Shown here: positions 26,397 to 34,683 of the stretch, piece after piece
How the letters are laid out: every line of letters starts with the position of its first letter
Numbering within the stretch: the first letter of the stretch is position 1
Source: JARRLC01 sp050290865
GTDB lineage: Bacteria; Pseudomonadota; Alphaproteobacteria; Rhizobiales; Rhodomicrobiaceae
Direction of reading: 5' to 3'
Length of the DNA: 63,732 bases
NCBI GenBank assembly: GCA_050290865.1
Contig: JBNKIW010000021.1
Location: forward strand, 1 to 63,732
Program-made: the position numbers and the translations under genes
Notes under the pieces: model-generated
What the model saw: only the letters and a program-made list of their open reading frames with translations
What the model was told of the DNA's origin: nothing
The model's database searches: none

Positions 26397-27998
26397 TCAA
26401 TGCCGGAAATGGCGCATGCCCGTGAGGACCATGGCCAGACCGCGCCGGTCCGCTTCGTCGATCACCTCCTGATCGCGCATCGAACCGCCGGGCTGGATCA
26501 CCGCCGTCGCCCCCGCTTCCGCCAGCGCGATCAGCCCGTCCGCGAAGGGGAAAAAGGCATCCGACGCCGCCGCCGATCCGCGCGTGAGCGGCTCGGGCAA
26601 TCCGGCGGCGCGGGCGGCTTCCTCGCCTTTCCACGCCGCGATACGCGCGGAGTCAACGCGGCTCATCTGACCGGCGCCGATGCCCGCCGTCATGCCACCC
26701 TTGGCGAAGACGATGGTGTTCGACTTCACATGCTTGGCGACGCGGAAGGCGAATCTCATATCCGCCAGTTCCTGCTCCGTCGGTGCGCGCTTCGTGACCA
26801 CCTTCAGGTCGAGCGCGTCCGCCGTGCCATTGTCGCGCGACTGCAGGAGGAACCCGCCCGCGAGCGTGCGCATGGTCGTCCCCGGCGACTTCGGATCGGG
26901 GAGGTTGCCCGCCAGCAGAAGGCGCAGGTTCTTCTTCCTGGCAATGATCTCCTGAGCCTCGGGCGTGGCGTCCGGCGCGATGATGACCTCGGTGAAGATC
27001 TCGGCCATGGCCGCTGCGGCCCCGGCGTCCAGCGTGCCGTTCAGCGCGATGATGCCGCCGAACGCGCTCACCGGGTCGCACATCAACGCCTTGCGGTATG
27101 CGTCGGCGAAGCTCGTCCCCACCGCGACGCCGCATGGATTGGCGTGCTTGATGATGGCGACCGCAGGCGCGACCGCGGGGTCGAACTCGGCGGCCAGCTC
27201 GTAAGCGGCGTCGGTATCGTTGAGGTTGTTGTAGCTGAGTTCCTTGCCCTGCACCTGCCGCGCGGTGGCGACACCGGGGCGTATCTGGCCGTCCGCCGGG
27301 CTGACGTAGAACGCGGCGGACTGATGCGGGTTCTCGCCATAGCGCAGCGTCTGGCGGAGCGTGCCGGGGAGCGCGAAATAGCGCGGTGCGGTTTCGCCTG
27401 TCTGGCCCGCGAACCAGTTGGAAATCGCGGCGTCATAAACCGCCGTGCGCGCGAACGCCTTGGCGGCGAGCTGGCGGCGAAGCTCCCGCGTCGTGCCGCC
27501 GCTCTGCCCATCCATTTCGGCGAGCACGCGCGTGTAATCATCCGGATCGACCACGACCGCCACCCAGTCATGATTTTTCGCCGCGCCGCGGATCATCGCC
27601 GGGCCGCCGATGTCGATATTCTCGACGCAATCTTCGAAGGCCGCGCCCTTGGCGATCGTCGCCTCGAAGGGATAGAGGTTGATCACCAGCAGGTCGATCC
27701 CGCCGATATTGTGATCGGCCATCGCCTTGGCATGCCCGGCATTGTCGCGGATTGCCAGCAATCCGCCATGCACGGCGGGGTGCAGCGTCTTCACGCGGCC
27801 GTCCATCATCTCGGGGAAGCCGGTCAACTCGGCCACGTCGCGCACGGTCAGCCCTGCAGCGCGCAAGACCTTGGCGGTCCCGCCGGTGGAAATCAGATCG
27901 ACACCGCGGTCCGCGAGGGCGCGGGCGAAGTCCTCGATGCCGGTCTTGTCCGATACGGAGAGAAGAGCGCGGCGGATGATGGGCTGTGTTTCGGTCAT
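26397..27998 (-). CDS. purH: Bifunctional AICAR transformylase / IMP cyclohydrolase PurH
   Basis: The last two steps of de novo purine synthesis are carried out by this 533-residue enzyme. The N-terminal MGS-like cyclohydrolase domain (about 1-200) includes ISTGGTAKVLRAAGL, GFPEMMDGRVKTLHPAVHGG and IDIGGPAMIRGAAKNH. The C-terminal transformylase domain has KELSYNNLNDTDAAYELA, IIKHANPCGVA (catalytic Lys-His region), VCDPVSAFGGI-like sequence and DAFFPFADGL. Length and motif order are normal. It follows rlmE by 61 bases on the same strand, so epimerase, rlmE and purH may form one transcript. Confidence 0.96.
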   Translation of the reverse strand: MTETQPIIRRALLSVSDKTGIEDFARALADRGVDLISTGGTAKVLRAAGLTVRDVAELTGFPEMMDGRVKTLHPAVHGGLLAIRDNAGHAKAMADHNIGGIDLLVINLYPFEATIAKGAAFEDCVENIDIGGPAMIRGAAKNHDWVAVVVDPDDYTRVLAEMDGQSGGTTRELRRQLAAKAFARTAVYDAAISNWFAGQTGETAPRYFALPGTLRQTLRYGENPHQSAAFYVSPADGQIRPGVATARQVQGKELSYNNLNDTDAAYELAAEFDPAVAPAVAIIKHANPCGVAVGTSFADAYRKALMCDPVSAFGGIIALNGTLDAGAAAAMAEIFTEVIIAPDATPEAQEIIARKKNLRLLLAGNLPDPKSPGTTMRTLAGGFLLQSRDNGTADALDLKVVTKRAPTEQELADMRFAFRVAKHVKSNTIVFAKGGMTAGIGAGQMSRVDSARIAAWKGEEAARAAGLPEPLTRGSAAASDAFFPFADGLIALAEAGATAVIQPGGSMRDQEVIDEADRRGLAMVLTGMRHFRH

Positions 27999-28059
27999 GG
28001 GGCTATCGCTAGTTCATGAAACGCCCATGTGGCAAGGAAAACAGCGTCGCAGGCGGAAG

Positions 28060-28794
28060 CTACAGCTCCCGTGCGTTACCGTCGCCGCGGAACCCGGTGG
28101 CCAGGACGTAGAGTTCGGCGGAGCCCGCGCGGCTTGCTTTCGGCTTCACATGACGGACGGTGGCGAAGTCCCGTTTCATGAGGGCAAGCAGCTCGTTCGC
28201 CGTGCCGCCCTGCAGCACTTTGCAAAGAAACGCCCCACCCGGCGCCAGAATCTGGCAGGCGAAATCGAGTGCCGCCTCGCACAGGCCCATGATGCGCAGG
28301 TGGTCGGTGCGGCGGTGGCCGGTGGTCGGCGCGGCCATGTCGGAGAGCACGGCATCGGCGCGGCGTCCGCCCAGCGCATCGAGGAGGGCGGCGGGCGCGG
28401 TGTCGTCCATGAAATCCATGTGGAGAAGGGTTGTGCCGGGTACCGGCTCCATGGGGGAGATGTCGATGCCGACGACCAGCCCCTCGCCGTCCACCGAGCG
28501 GACGCGCTCCGCTGCGACCTGCGACCAGCCGCCCGGCGCCGCGCCGAGATCGACCACCGTCTGACCGGGTTTCAAGAGGCTGTATTTGTCCGCGATCTCG
28601 ATGAGCTTGTAGGCGGCGCGGCTGCGATACCCCTCGCGCTTGGCGGCGGCGACATAGGGGTCGTTGAGTTGGCGTTCGAGCCATCGCGTTGAGGACAGCG
28701 AACGTTTCCGCGCCGTGCGCACGCGCACCTTTAATGCCCGCTCGCTGCTGCCGGGGACACCGTGTCTGCCTTTGCGGTCGGGCGTTTTCGGCAT
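28060..28794 (-). CDS. rlmE: 23S rRNA 2'-O-methyltransferase RlmE (FtsJ)
   Basis: The enzyme methylates U2552 in the A-loop of 23S rRNA during late 50S assembly. The protein has 244 residues from the ATG at 28794; the frame is open further upstream, but that part overlaps the epimerase gene. Motifs: YRSRAAYKLIEIADKY with the first catalytic Lys, VVDLGAAPGGWSQVA (SAM loop), VLSDMAAPTTGH (catalytic Asp), FLCKVLQGG (second Lys) and KPKASRAGSAELYVLATGF (catalytic Glu). This K-D-K-E set is intact. A basic N-terminal extension of about 40 residues precedes the fold, as is common in alphaproteobacteria. Confidence 0.93.
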   Translation of the reverse strand: MPKTPDRKGRHGVPGSSERALKVRVRTARKRSLSSTRWLERQLNDPYVAAAKREGYRSRAAYKLIEIADKYSLLKPGQTVVDLGAAPGGWSQVAAERVRSVDGEGLVVGIDISPMEPVPGTTLLHMDFMDDTAPAALLDALGGRRADAVLSDMAAPTTGHRRTDHLRIMGLCEAALDFACQILAPGGAFLCKVLQGGTANELLALMKRDFATVRHVKPKASRAGSAELYVLATGFRGDGNAREL

Positions 28795-28801
28795 GGTGGT
28801 A

Positions 28802-29809
28802 TTATACGCCGTAATAGTCGCGATACCACACCACGAAATTGGCAATGCCCGTCTCGATGGCGGTATGCGGTGCGAAGCCCACATCGTGGATGAGGTCGCC
28901 GACATCGGCATAGGTGGCGGGGACGTCGCCGGGCTGCATCGGCAGGAAGTTCTTGGCTGCCTCGCGGCCCGTGGCCTTCTCGATGGCGGCGATGAAGTCC
29001 ATCAACTCGACCGGATTGTGATTGCCGATGTTGTACAGACGGTAGGGCGCGGAGGAACGCCCGGGATCGGGACTGGCGCCGTTCCACTCCGGATCCGCAT
29101 CGGGCACGCGGTCGAGCACACGAACCACGCCTTCAACGACGTCATCGATATAGGTGAAATCCCGTGCGTGCTTGCCGTAATTGAAGACGTTGATCGGCTC
29201 CCCCGCCAGAATTTTGCGGGTAAAGCTGAAATAGGCCATGTCCGGCCGCCCCCAGGGACCGTAGACCGTGAAAAAACGTAAGCCGGTCATGGGGATGCGA
29301 TACAGATGGGCGTAAGAGTGCGCCATCAGCTCGTTGGCCTTTTTGGTGGCTGCGTAAAGGCTCAGCGGGTGATCGACGTTCTGATGCACGCTATAAGGCA
29401 TCACTGTATTGGCGCCATACACCGAGCTTGAGGAAGCGAAGACGAGATGCTCGACACCGGTATTACGGCAGCCTTCGAGGATGTTGAGAAAGCCGGTCAG
29501 GTTCGAGTCCGCATAGGCGTGCGGATTGGCAAGGGAGTAACGCACACCCGCCTGCGCGGCGAGATTGATGACCGCCCTCGGTTTCTCGGCGGCGAACAGG
29601 GAGGCGACGGCGCCGCGGTCCGCCAGATCGGCCCTGATGAAATGGAAACCGTTGCGCCCTTCCAACTGGGCGAGCCGGGCGTGCTTCAGCGCCGGGTCGT
29701 AATAATCATTGAGATTATCAATGCCAACGACCTCATCGCCACGATCGAGCAGCGCCTTGATGGTGAAGAAACCGATGAACCCGGCAGCGCCGGTGACCAG
29801 AACTTTCAT
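28802..29809 (-). CDS. NAD-dependent nucleotide-sugar epimerase (UDP-glucuronate 4-epimerase type)
   Basis: A 335-residue extended short-chain dehydrogenase. The ATG at 29809 places MKVLVTGAAGFIGFFTIKAL (GxxGxxG NAD-binding) at the N-terminus. GIDNLNDYYDPALKHARL is the signature of the UDP-glucuronate 4-epimerase group. The catalytic triad is in ASSSSVYG and LYAATKKANE (YxxxK). RDFTYIDDVVEGVVRVLDR and GDVPATYADV are also typical. It would supply UDP-galacturonate for LPS or capsule. It ends eight bases before rlmE. The palindromic element at 29842-29919 sits 32 bases upstream of its start codon. Confidence 0.88.
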   Translation of the reverse strand: MKVLVTGAAGFIGFFTIKALLDRGDEVVGIDNLNDYYDPALKHARLAQLEGRNGFHFIRADLADRGAVASLFAAEKPRAVINLAAQAGVRYSLANPHAYADSNLTGFLNILEGCRNTGVEHLVFASSSSVYGANTVMPYSVHQNVDHPLSLYAATKKANELMAHSYAHLYRIPMTGLRFFTVYGPWGRPDMAYFSFTRKILAGEPINVFNYGKHARDFTYIDDVVEGVVRVLDRVPDADPEWNGASPDPGRSSAPYRLYNIGNHNPVELMDFIAAIEKATGREAAKNFLPMQPGDVPATYADVGDLIHDVGFAPHTAIETGIANFVVWYRDYYGV

Positions 29810-29841
29810 GACATGCCAAAAGGTAGGGGCGGAATCGAGAA

Positions 29842-29919
29842 CTAGTACGCCTGATCCGCGAGAAGTCCTGTGAGCACTCGCGGCAAACGGGGCAGGACTT
29901 CTTGGCTGAGGCGTACTAG
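29842..29919 (+). repeat. 78-bp palindromic intergenic element, copy 1
   Basis: The element starts CTAGTACGCCT and ends AGGCGTACTAG, an exact 11-base inverted repeat. Inside lies a second exact pair, AGAAGTCCTG and CAGGACTTCT, around a core with GCGGCAAA. It can fold into a two-part stem. The reverse complement of the element at 39956-40033 matches it at 67 of 78 positions by hand alignment. It lies between the divergent epimerase and rpsT genes. I know no named family for it; it behaves like a REP/RIME-type or MITE-type repeat. Confidence 0.85.
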
Positions 29920-29944
29920 CGTGCGCCCGGCAAGCGGTCTTGCA

Positions 29945-29973
29945 TTGACGTCTTACGAGACCGGCGCTATACA
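29945..29973 (+). promoter_or_regulatory. Probable rpsT promoter
   Basis: TTGACG (29945-29950) and TATACA (29968-29973) are 17 bases apart, close to the sigma-70 consensus and strong for a GC-rich genome. Transcription would begin near 29980, leaving a leader of about 200 bases before the rpsT start. Confidence 0.65.
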
Positions 29974-30183
29974 CGCAACCACGTTTCTCATCCCAAGCTG
30001 CTTCGTCTCCGCATCCGTCCGAAGCGCGGCCATTCCGGCTTTCGGCGAGAGCGATGCGGAATTAAGCGCCCCGGGAGCTTTGCGACGCTCCGCGAGCATC
30101 TTCTCCCAGTCGGGATAAGCCAGGGCGCGATGCCGCGGCTGGCGGGGCGGTCGGTGATTTTTCTACTTCAGGGTAACTCTACA

Positions 30184-30450
30184 ATGGCTAATACGAAATC
30201 TGCGAAGAAGGCCGTGCGTGTGACCATCGCGCGGACGGCAATCAATAAAGCGCGCCGCAGCCGCGTCCGCACCTTCGTGCGCAAGGTCGAGGAAGCGATT
30301 GCCTCCGGCGACAAGAGCGCTGCCGAGACGGCGCTCAGGACGGCTCAACCCGAGATCATGCGCGGCGCGCAGAAGGGCATCCTGCACAAGAACACGGCGT
30401 CGCGGAAAATCTCCCGGCTTTCCGCCCGGATTCGGGCCCTCGCGAGCTGA
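30184..30450 (+). CDS. rpsT: 30S ribosomal protein S20
   Basis: An 88-residue basic protein beginning MANTKSAKKAVRVTIARTAI, which binds 16S rRNA early in 30S assembly. The sequence continues NKARRSRVRTFVRKVEEAI and ends HKNTASRKISRLSARIRALA, all standard for S20. The open frame extends 18 codons upstream, but the MANTKSAKK start is diagnostic. The gene has its own promoter candidate and terminator. Its place directly upstream of the dnaA region is a common arrangement in Hyphomicrobiales. Confidence 0.97.
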   Translation: MANTKSAKKAVRVTIARTAINKARRSRVRTFVRKVEEAIASGDKSAAETALRTAQPEIMRGAQKGILHKNTASRKISRLSARIRALAS

Positions 30451-30487
30451 GCGTCGCGTCTCTTACACATCTGTGGCATCATCGCAA

Positions 30488-30512
30488 CGCCCGGCTTTGT
30501 CCGGGCGTTTTT
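30488..30512 (+). terminator. Rho-independent terminator of rpsT
   Basis: CGCCCGG (30488-30494) pairs perfectly with CCGGGCG (30501-30507) around the loop CTTTGT and is followed by TTTTT (30508-30512). It lies 37 bases after the rpsT stop, a textbook intrinsic terminator. Confidence 0.9.
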
Positions 30513-30533
30513 GCATTTCGGGCTTAACCGAAG

Positions 30534-30730
30534 GAATCTATTTCAATTCAATGCATTAAGTCTTTATTAAGGATATGCAATCTAAAATTGAGTAAACTAG
30601 CTCTCTGCAATCAAGCAAAAAATGGTCCCCTGGCGCTGGATTCGTATTGACCCGTATGCGCAGCGTGGCGACTCACTTTGGTGCAAGAATCTCGTTTTGA
30701 AACAATAGGTTGCGTTATGGTTCTCGAGTC
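30534..30730. promoter_or_regulatory. Cluster of five GANTC (CcrM-type) methylation sites
   Basis: GANTC occurs at 30534 (GAATC), 30639 (GATTC), 30670 (GACTC), 30687 (GAATC) and 30726 (GAGTC), five in 197 bases. At about 60% GC fewer than one would be expected. In alphaproteobacteria CcrM methylates GANTC and links promoter activity to replication, including at dnaA in Caulobacter. Confidence 0.55.
30556..30570. promoter_or_regulatory. CtrA-type box TTAA-N7-TTAA
   Basis: TTAA at 30556-30559 and TTAA at 30567-30570 are separated by exactly seven bases, the full CtrA consensus spacing. It lies in the AT-rich part upstream of dnaA, which raises the odds of a chance match. Its place among the GANTC sites makes cell-cycle control plausible. 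Confidence 0.45.
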
Positions 30731-31059
30731 GGAAGATGCAAGTGGCGCAAGGCTTCGCGCCGGTCCCGGCCCCCCTCTGCCGGCGGCTCTGGCAAGCGCG
30801 CGGATTGCAACCAGAGGGGAGGGCGTGTATAGTCTTACCTATCCGAACGGGGACCGTTTTCCCCTCCTGAATTTTTCCTTTGTATTGCGTACCGCCATCA
30901 ACGACGTCCGCAAAGTGGCATTTGCGCGTCGCCGTGATGCATTGTCGTAGGTTCTTGTGGTTCATAAGGAATTGCACTCGCGCGTGGTGCGTGCCTCAGA
31001 ATGTTTGGCGTCAACTGAGCCAGATACCCGTGGGTGCAGCCGATGAGCAGGAGGTATTC

Positions 31060-31536
31060 ATGTTTAGCGGGCTGGAGGCAGAGCGGAAAGCTTTGCATCG
31101 CCAACGAACCGATGCGTGGGCATGGGTTCGGGCCAGGGGTGTACTGAAAAGTCGTGCAGGTTCCACCCATGCCAAGCTGACCAGCAGCGTTCTTCTTACG
31201 AGCGACTGCGGGCAGGCCGAGGAAATCTCAAGCTGGCGCGAGAGCTTGGCCGCATTCAACTATCGCAGTCTGGCAAAGCAGATCTGCGATCAGTTCTACG
31301 ATCTTTCCATCCTGACCGAACGGCTTGGTCCTGCTGCGGGCGGCGCGGCGACCGAAAGGGCGCAGGGCATGGCACTGCCATCCTGTTGCCATAGGGACGA
31401 CAGCAGCATGCGGTCGCCGGACGGTTTGGATGGAGAGCGGAAAGCTGTCAGAGCAAATATCATGAAAGCTGTGCTCCCTGACAGACGCGCGCACCATAGC
31501 GCGGTTCTTATTTCCATAAAATGCCGGGCTGCGTAG
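31060..31536 (+). CDS. Hypothetical protein upstream of dnaA
   Basis: A frame of 158 residues starts at ATG 31060, with AGGAGG five bases before the start, one of the best ribosome-binding sites in the window. The product begins MFSGLEAERKALHRQRTDAW and contains a helical-looking section (SWRESLAAFNYRSLAKQICD) and five cysteines, but no domain I recognise. It stops 105 bases before the preferred dnaA start and would be on the same transcript. Against it: no familiar homologue, ordinary composition, and an Arg/Ser-rich tail that could be a chance frame. Treat as a candidate. Confidence 0.35.
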   Translation: MFSGLEAERKALHRQRTDAWAWVRARGVLKSRAGSTHAKLTSSVLLTSDCGQAEEISSWRESLAAFNYRSLAKQICDQFYDLSILTERLGPAAGGAATERAQGMALPSCCHRDDSSMRSPDGLDGERKAVRANIMKAVLPDRRAHHSAVLISIKCRAA

Positions 31537-31641
31537 GTCCGATCACGCCATCATTATGTATCTTTGCAGCCATCCGCGAGAGATGGTGAGAATGATTTCG
31601 TTTGGGCAAAACCCAGCGAAGCAAACAGCGGGGTATTTTCT

Positions 31642-33099
31642 GTGACGACTACACTTGAGCTTAACGCAAATGCGAACGCTATTGAAGGCAAGTGGCGGCG
31701 GGTCCAGGCGAGGCTGCGCGCTGAGCTGGGCGAGGATGTGTACACCAGCTGGTTCGGACGGGCTGAACTCGACTCCTGCGACGGTCGCATGGTCCAAGTG
31801 TCGGTTCCCACCAAATTCCTGCGCAACTGGTTGCAGTCGCACTATTCCGATCGTCTCTTGGCCTGCTGCAAGGCCGAGCTGGCCGATGTCGAGCGCCTCG
31901 AATTCCGCGTTCGCCAGCCGCATGACGCAGCGTTGGCCGAGCGGCGAGTCGCTGAGCGCCCCGCAGCCAGGCCAGCGGCTGAGACGAGGCCAGGCGTATC
32001 GCGGCAGGACGAAGTTGCCGTGCGCGACGGGAGTACAGGCTGGGAAGGGTTCGAGGGCTCTCCGCTTGAAAGCCGCTTCACCTTCTCTTCCTTCGTCGTC
32101 GGCGCTGCGAACCGTCTCGCTCATGCCGCTGCGCTGCAGGTGACTGAGGCCGTCGCCGATCAGCCGATTCGCTACAACCCACTCTATCTTCATGCCAAAG
32201 TCGGCCTCGGCAAGACGCACCTCCTTCAGGGGATCGCATGGGAGGTGAAACGTCGCAAGCCCAAGGCCAAACTCCTCTACCTGACGGCCGAGCGCTTCAT
32301 GTACAGCTTCGCCGAGGCCTTACAGGCGCGCGATGCCGTGGCCTTCAAGGATAAGATTCGTGCCATCGACATTCTGCTGATCGACGACATAGAGTTTCTG
32401 CAAGGCCGGACCTTCCAGCAGGAGCTGTGCCATACGCTCAATTCTCTGATCGACGGTGGCAAGCAGGTCGTTGTTGCCGCGGACTGTCCGCCCATGCAGC
32501 TTGAGAGTTTCGACGCCCGTATGCGCTCGAGGTTGTCGGGCGGACTGGTGGCGGAAGTCGGCGCGCTGGATTACGATCTCCGCTACAAGATCCTGAAACG
32601 GCGAGCGGCGGAGAAGGCGGAGAACGATCGCGGCTTTTGCATAGCCGAACCGGTCATCGAATTTCTTGCCAGGCAGCTTACAGAAAGCGGCCGTGAACTC
32701 GAAGGGGCGATCACGCGTATCCACGCTGCCTATCAACTGACCTCCCAGCCGATCACCGTTGAAAGCGCGGAGCAGATCATCAGCGACCTTGTGCGCGGCA
32801 AGGAACCGCGGCGGGTCAAGATCGACGACATTTTACGCGTCATTATGAAGCATTTCGGGGTTAATCGCGGTGATCTGCTGTCGAGCCGCCGCAATCGCTC
32901 CATCGTGCGGCCGCGTCAGATCGGCATGTATCTGGCGAAATCCCTTACGGCCCGATCGCTGCCTGAAATTGGCCGCCGCTTTGGCGGCAGGGATCACACG
33001 ACGGTCCTCCATGCCATCCGCAAGATCGAGTCGCTGCTCGCCGAAGATGCCGGCCTTCGAGAAGAGATGGAAGTCCTCAAGCGGCTTTTGAAAGAGTAG
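31642..33099 (+). CDS. dnaA: Chromosomal replication initiator DnaA
   Basis: DnaA binds the origin and opens it in its ATP form. Domain I starts around WRRVQARLRAELGEDVYTSW. Domain II is Ala/Arg-rich. Domain III opens with RFTFSSFVVGAANRLAHAAA; its P-loop reads HAKVGLGKTH, with Ala where many DnaA proteins have Gly, and Walker B is ILLIDDIEFLQG. Domain IV has the signature PEIGRRFGGRDHTTVLHA. GTG 31642 puts the usual short lead before domain I; the frame is also open from a TTG at 31564. The gene is followed by dnaN after 374 bases. Confidence 0.95.
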   Translation: MTTTLELNANANAIEGKWRRVQARLRAELGEDVYTSWFGRAELDSCDGRMVQVSVPTKFLRNWLQSHYSDRLLACCKAELADVERLEFRVRQPHDAALAERRVAERPAARPAAETRPGVSRQDEVAVRDGSTGWEGFEGSPLESRFTFSSFVVGAANRLAHAAALQVTEAVADQPIRYNPLYLHAKVGLGKTHLLQGIAWEVKRRKPKAKLLYLTAERFMYSFAEALQARDAVAFKDKIRAIDILLIDDIEFLQGRTFQQELCHTLNSLIDGGKQVVVAADCPPMQLESFDARMRSRLSGGLVAEVGALDYDLRYKILKRRAAEKAENDRGFCIAEPVIEFLARQLTESGRELEGAITRIHAAYQLTSQPITVESAEQIISDLVRGKEPRRVKIDDILRVIMKHFGVNRGDLLSSRRNRSIVRPRQIGMYLAKSLTARSLPEIGRRFGGRDHTTVLHAIRKIESLLAEDAGLREEMEVLKRLLKE

Positions 33100-33473
33100 T
33101 TGCGTGTTGGCGTTTCGTGGCTGCTCGCCCCTAGACGTGCAACACCATGCCGGGTCCGGCCATAGCGCCGGACCCGCGCATGTCCGAGGCTCACAAGCAT
33201 GGGTTGCAGTTCAGCCATGTGAGAGGGGATGCGGGCGCGATGATGATCTCGCAAGTGCGCAACCGTCACCCGCTGTGTTTGTGTGCGTTGCATTGCGATG
33301 GCCGTGGAAAGCCATACAGGATCCATCCCCCGCGCAAACCGCTTGTCAAAAACGCCACCCCGGGCAAAATGGCACGAATCACCTTGCGGAGCCTGCAGCC
33401 CTGCGCAGGCGGTTCCAGACGCGCCAGATTTCCTCCAAATTCTGGCGGCTTCCATTGCAGCTAGGGGGCTTTT
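33100..33473. other. dnaA-dnaN intergenic region with a perfect hairpin
   Basis: The 374 bases between dnaA and dnaN contain no credible gene. At 33152-33175 GGGTCCGGC pairs exactly with GCCGGACCC around CATAGC. No T-run follows, so it is not a standard terminator; it may pause RNA polymerase, act on mRNA stability or be neutral. GGGGG five bases before the dnaN ATG serves as its ribosome-binding site. Confidence 0.6.
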
Positions 33474-34592
33474 ATGCGGTTGTTGATTGAGAAAAGCCTG
33501 CTGCTGAAGGCATTGCAGCATGTCACCAGCGTCGTGGAACGGCGCAATACCATCCCGATCCTTGCCAACGTCGCGCTGCGTACCGAGAATGGAACGTTGC
33601 GCCTGAAGGCGACCGATCTCGATATCGAGGTAACTGAATCGGCGAAGGCGGAAATCACCGCCCCCGGCGGCACGACAGTTCTCGCGCACACCTTGCACGA
33701 CATCATCCGTAAGCTTCCCGATGGCGCACAGGTGGAAATGGCAACGCAGGGTGATGACGGCAGACTGGCCTTGACGACGGGCCCGTCGCGCTTTCTCCTT
33801 GCCTGCCTGCCCGCCGACGACTTCCCGGATCTCGGCGCTACGGGCATGTCGCACAGTTTCGAGGTACCTTCGCAGGATCTGGCACGTCTGGTCGAGAGGA
33901 CGCGTTTCGCGGTCTCCACGGACGAGACGCGCTATTATCTGAACGGCATCTATCTTCACGCTCTCGAGACGCCGGGCGGCTTGCGCCTGCGGGCCGTGGC
34001 AACCGACGGCCACCGTCTGGCACGCATGGACATCGTGCTTCCCGAAGGAGCCATGGGCATGCCCGGCATAATCCTTCCGCGCAAGACGGTGCATGAACTC
34101 TCCAAGCTGTTGGCCGACTACGGTGGCAAGGTCACCGTCGATCTTTCCTCCGCCAAGATCAGATTCACCGCGGGCGATATCGTCCTCACCTCCAAACTCA
34201 TTGACGGCACGTTTCCCGATTATCAGCGCGTGATCCCGGCAAACAACGACAAGATGATGATGGTGGAGAACACCGCATTCATCAGCGCCGTGGATAGAGT
34301 ATCGACGCTGTCAAGCGAGAAAGGGCGCGCGGTAAAATTGAGCATCTCCGAGGGCAGATTGGAGCTGTCCGTTCATAATCCGGAATCCGGCTCGGCCAGC
34401 GAAGAATTAGCTGCCGAGTATAGTGGGGAGGGTCTGGAAATCGGCTTCAACGCTCGCTATCTAATGGATATCGCTGCGCAACTTGAAGGGGACCGGGCGC
34501 TTTTCAAACTGTCGGACTCAGGGGCGCCGACGATGCTTCAGGACGAGAAGGACGATTCAGCGCTTTACGTTTTGATGCCGATGCGTGTCTGA
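33474..34592 (+). CDS. dnaN: DNA polymerase III beta sliding clamp
   Basis: The ring-shaped clamp holds DNA polymerase III on DNA. The 372-residue product has three repeated domains: RLLIEKSLLLKALQHVTSVV and RRNTIPILANVALR at the start, SRFLLACLPADDFPDLG at the end of domain one, RYYLNGIYLH and VATDGHRLARMDIVLP in domain two, and GTFPDYQRVIP in domain three. It ends DDSALYVLMPMRV, the usual C-terminal strand where clamp-binding peptides dock. Length is standard. It is the second gene of the dnaA-dnaN-recF-gyrB order. Confidence 0.97.
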   Translation: MRLLIEKSLLLKALQHVTSVVERRNTIPILANVALRTENGTLRLKATDLDIEVTESAKAEITAPGGTTVLAHTLHDIIRKLPDGAQVEMATQGDDGRLALTTGPSRFLLACLPADDFPDLGATGMSHSFEVPSQDLARLVERTRFAVSTDETRYYLNGIYLHALETPGGLRLRAVATDGHRLARMDIVLPEGAMGMPGIILPRKTVHELSKLLADYGGKVTVDLSSAKIRFTAGDIVLTSKLIDGTFPDYQRVIPANNDKMMMVENTAFISAVDRVSTLSSEKGRAVKLSISEGRLELSVHNPESGSASEELAAEYSGEGLEIGFNARYLMDIAAQLEGDRALFKLSDSGAPTMLQDEKDDSALYVLMPMRV

Positions 34593-34683
34593 TCCGAGCG
34601 GTCGGTCAGCACACAAATGGCGGGCTGGCCCGTCCGTACGCTGATACCGTGCCGTCCAGGCACGCATTTCCGTATGAATTTGG

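Larger units (their letters stand above)
30513..31059. other. Long AT-rich to mixed region upstream of dnaA
   Basis: This 547-base stretch between the rpsT terminator and the next plausible gene has no coding signal I trust. Its first 110 bases are AT-rich. It holds five GANTC sites between 30534 and 30730 and one TTAA-N7-TTAA box. No DnaA box (TTATCCACA or a close variant) was found on either strand, so a replication origin cannot be claimed. Confidence 0.6.

Noticed and set aside
26400..28019. 539-residue frame antisense to purH
   Set aside because: Shadow of a fully conserved housekeeping gene.
30451..31641. Replication origin (oriC) next to dnaA
   Set aside because: No TTATCCACA-type DnaA box or close variant was found on either strand. 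Hyphomicrobiales often have oriC away from dnaA. Kept only as a regulatory-region finding.
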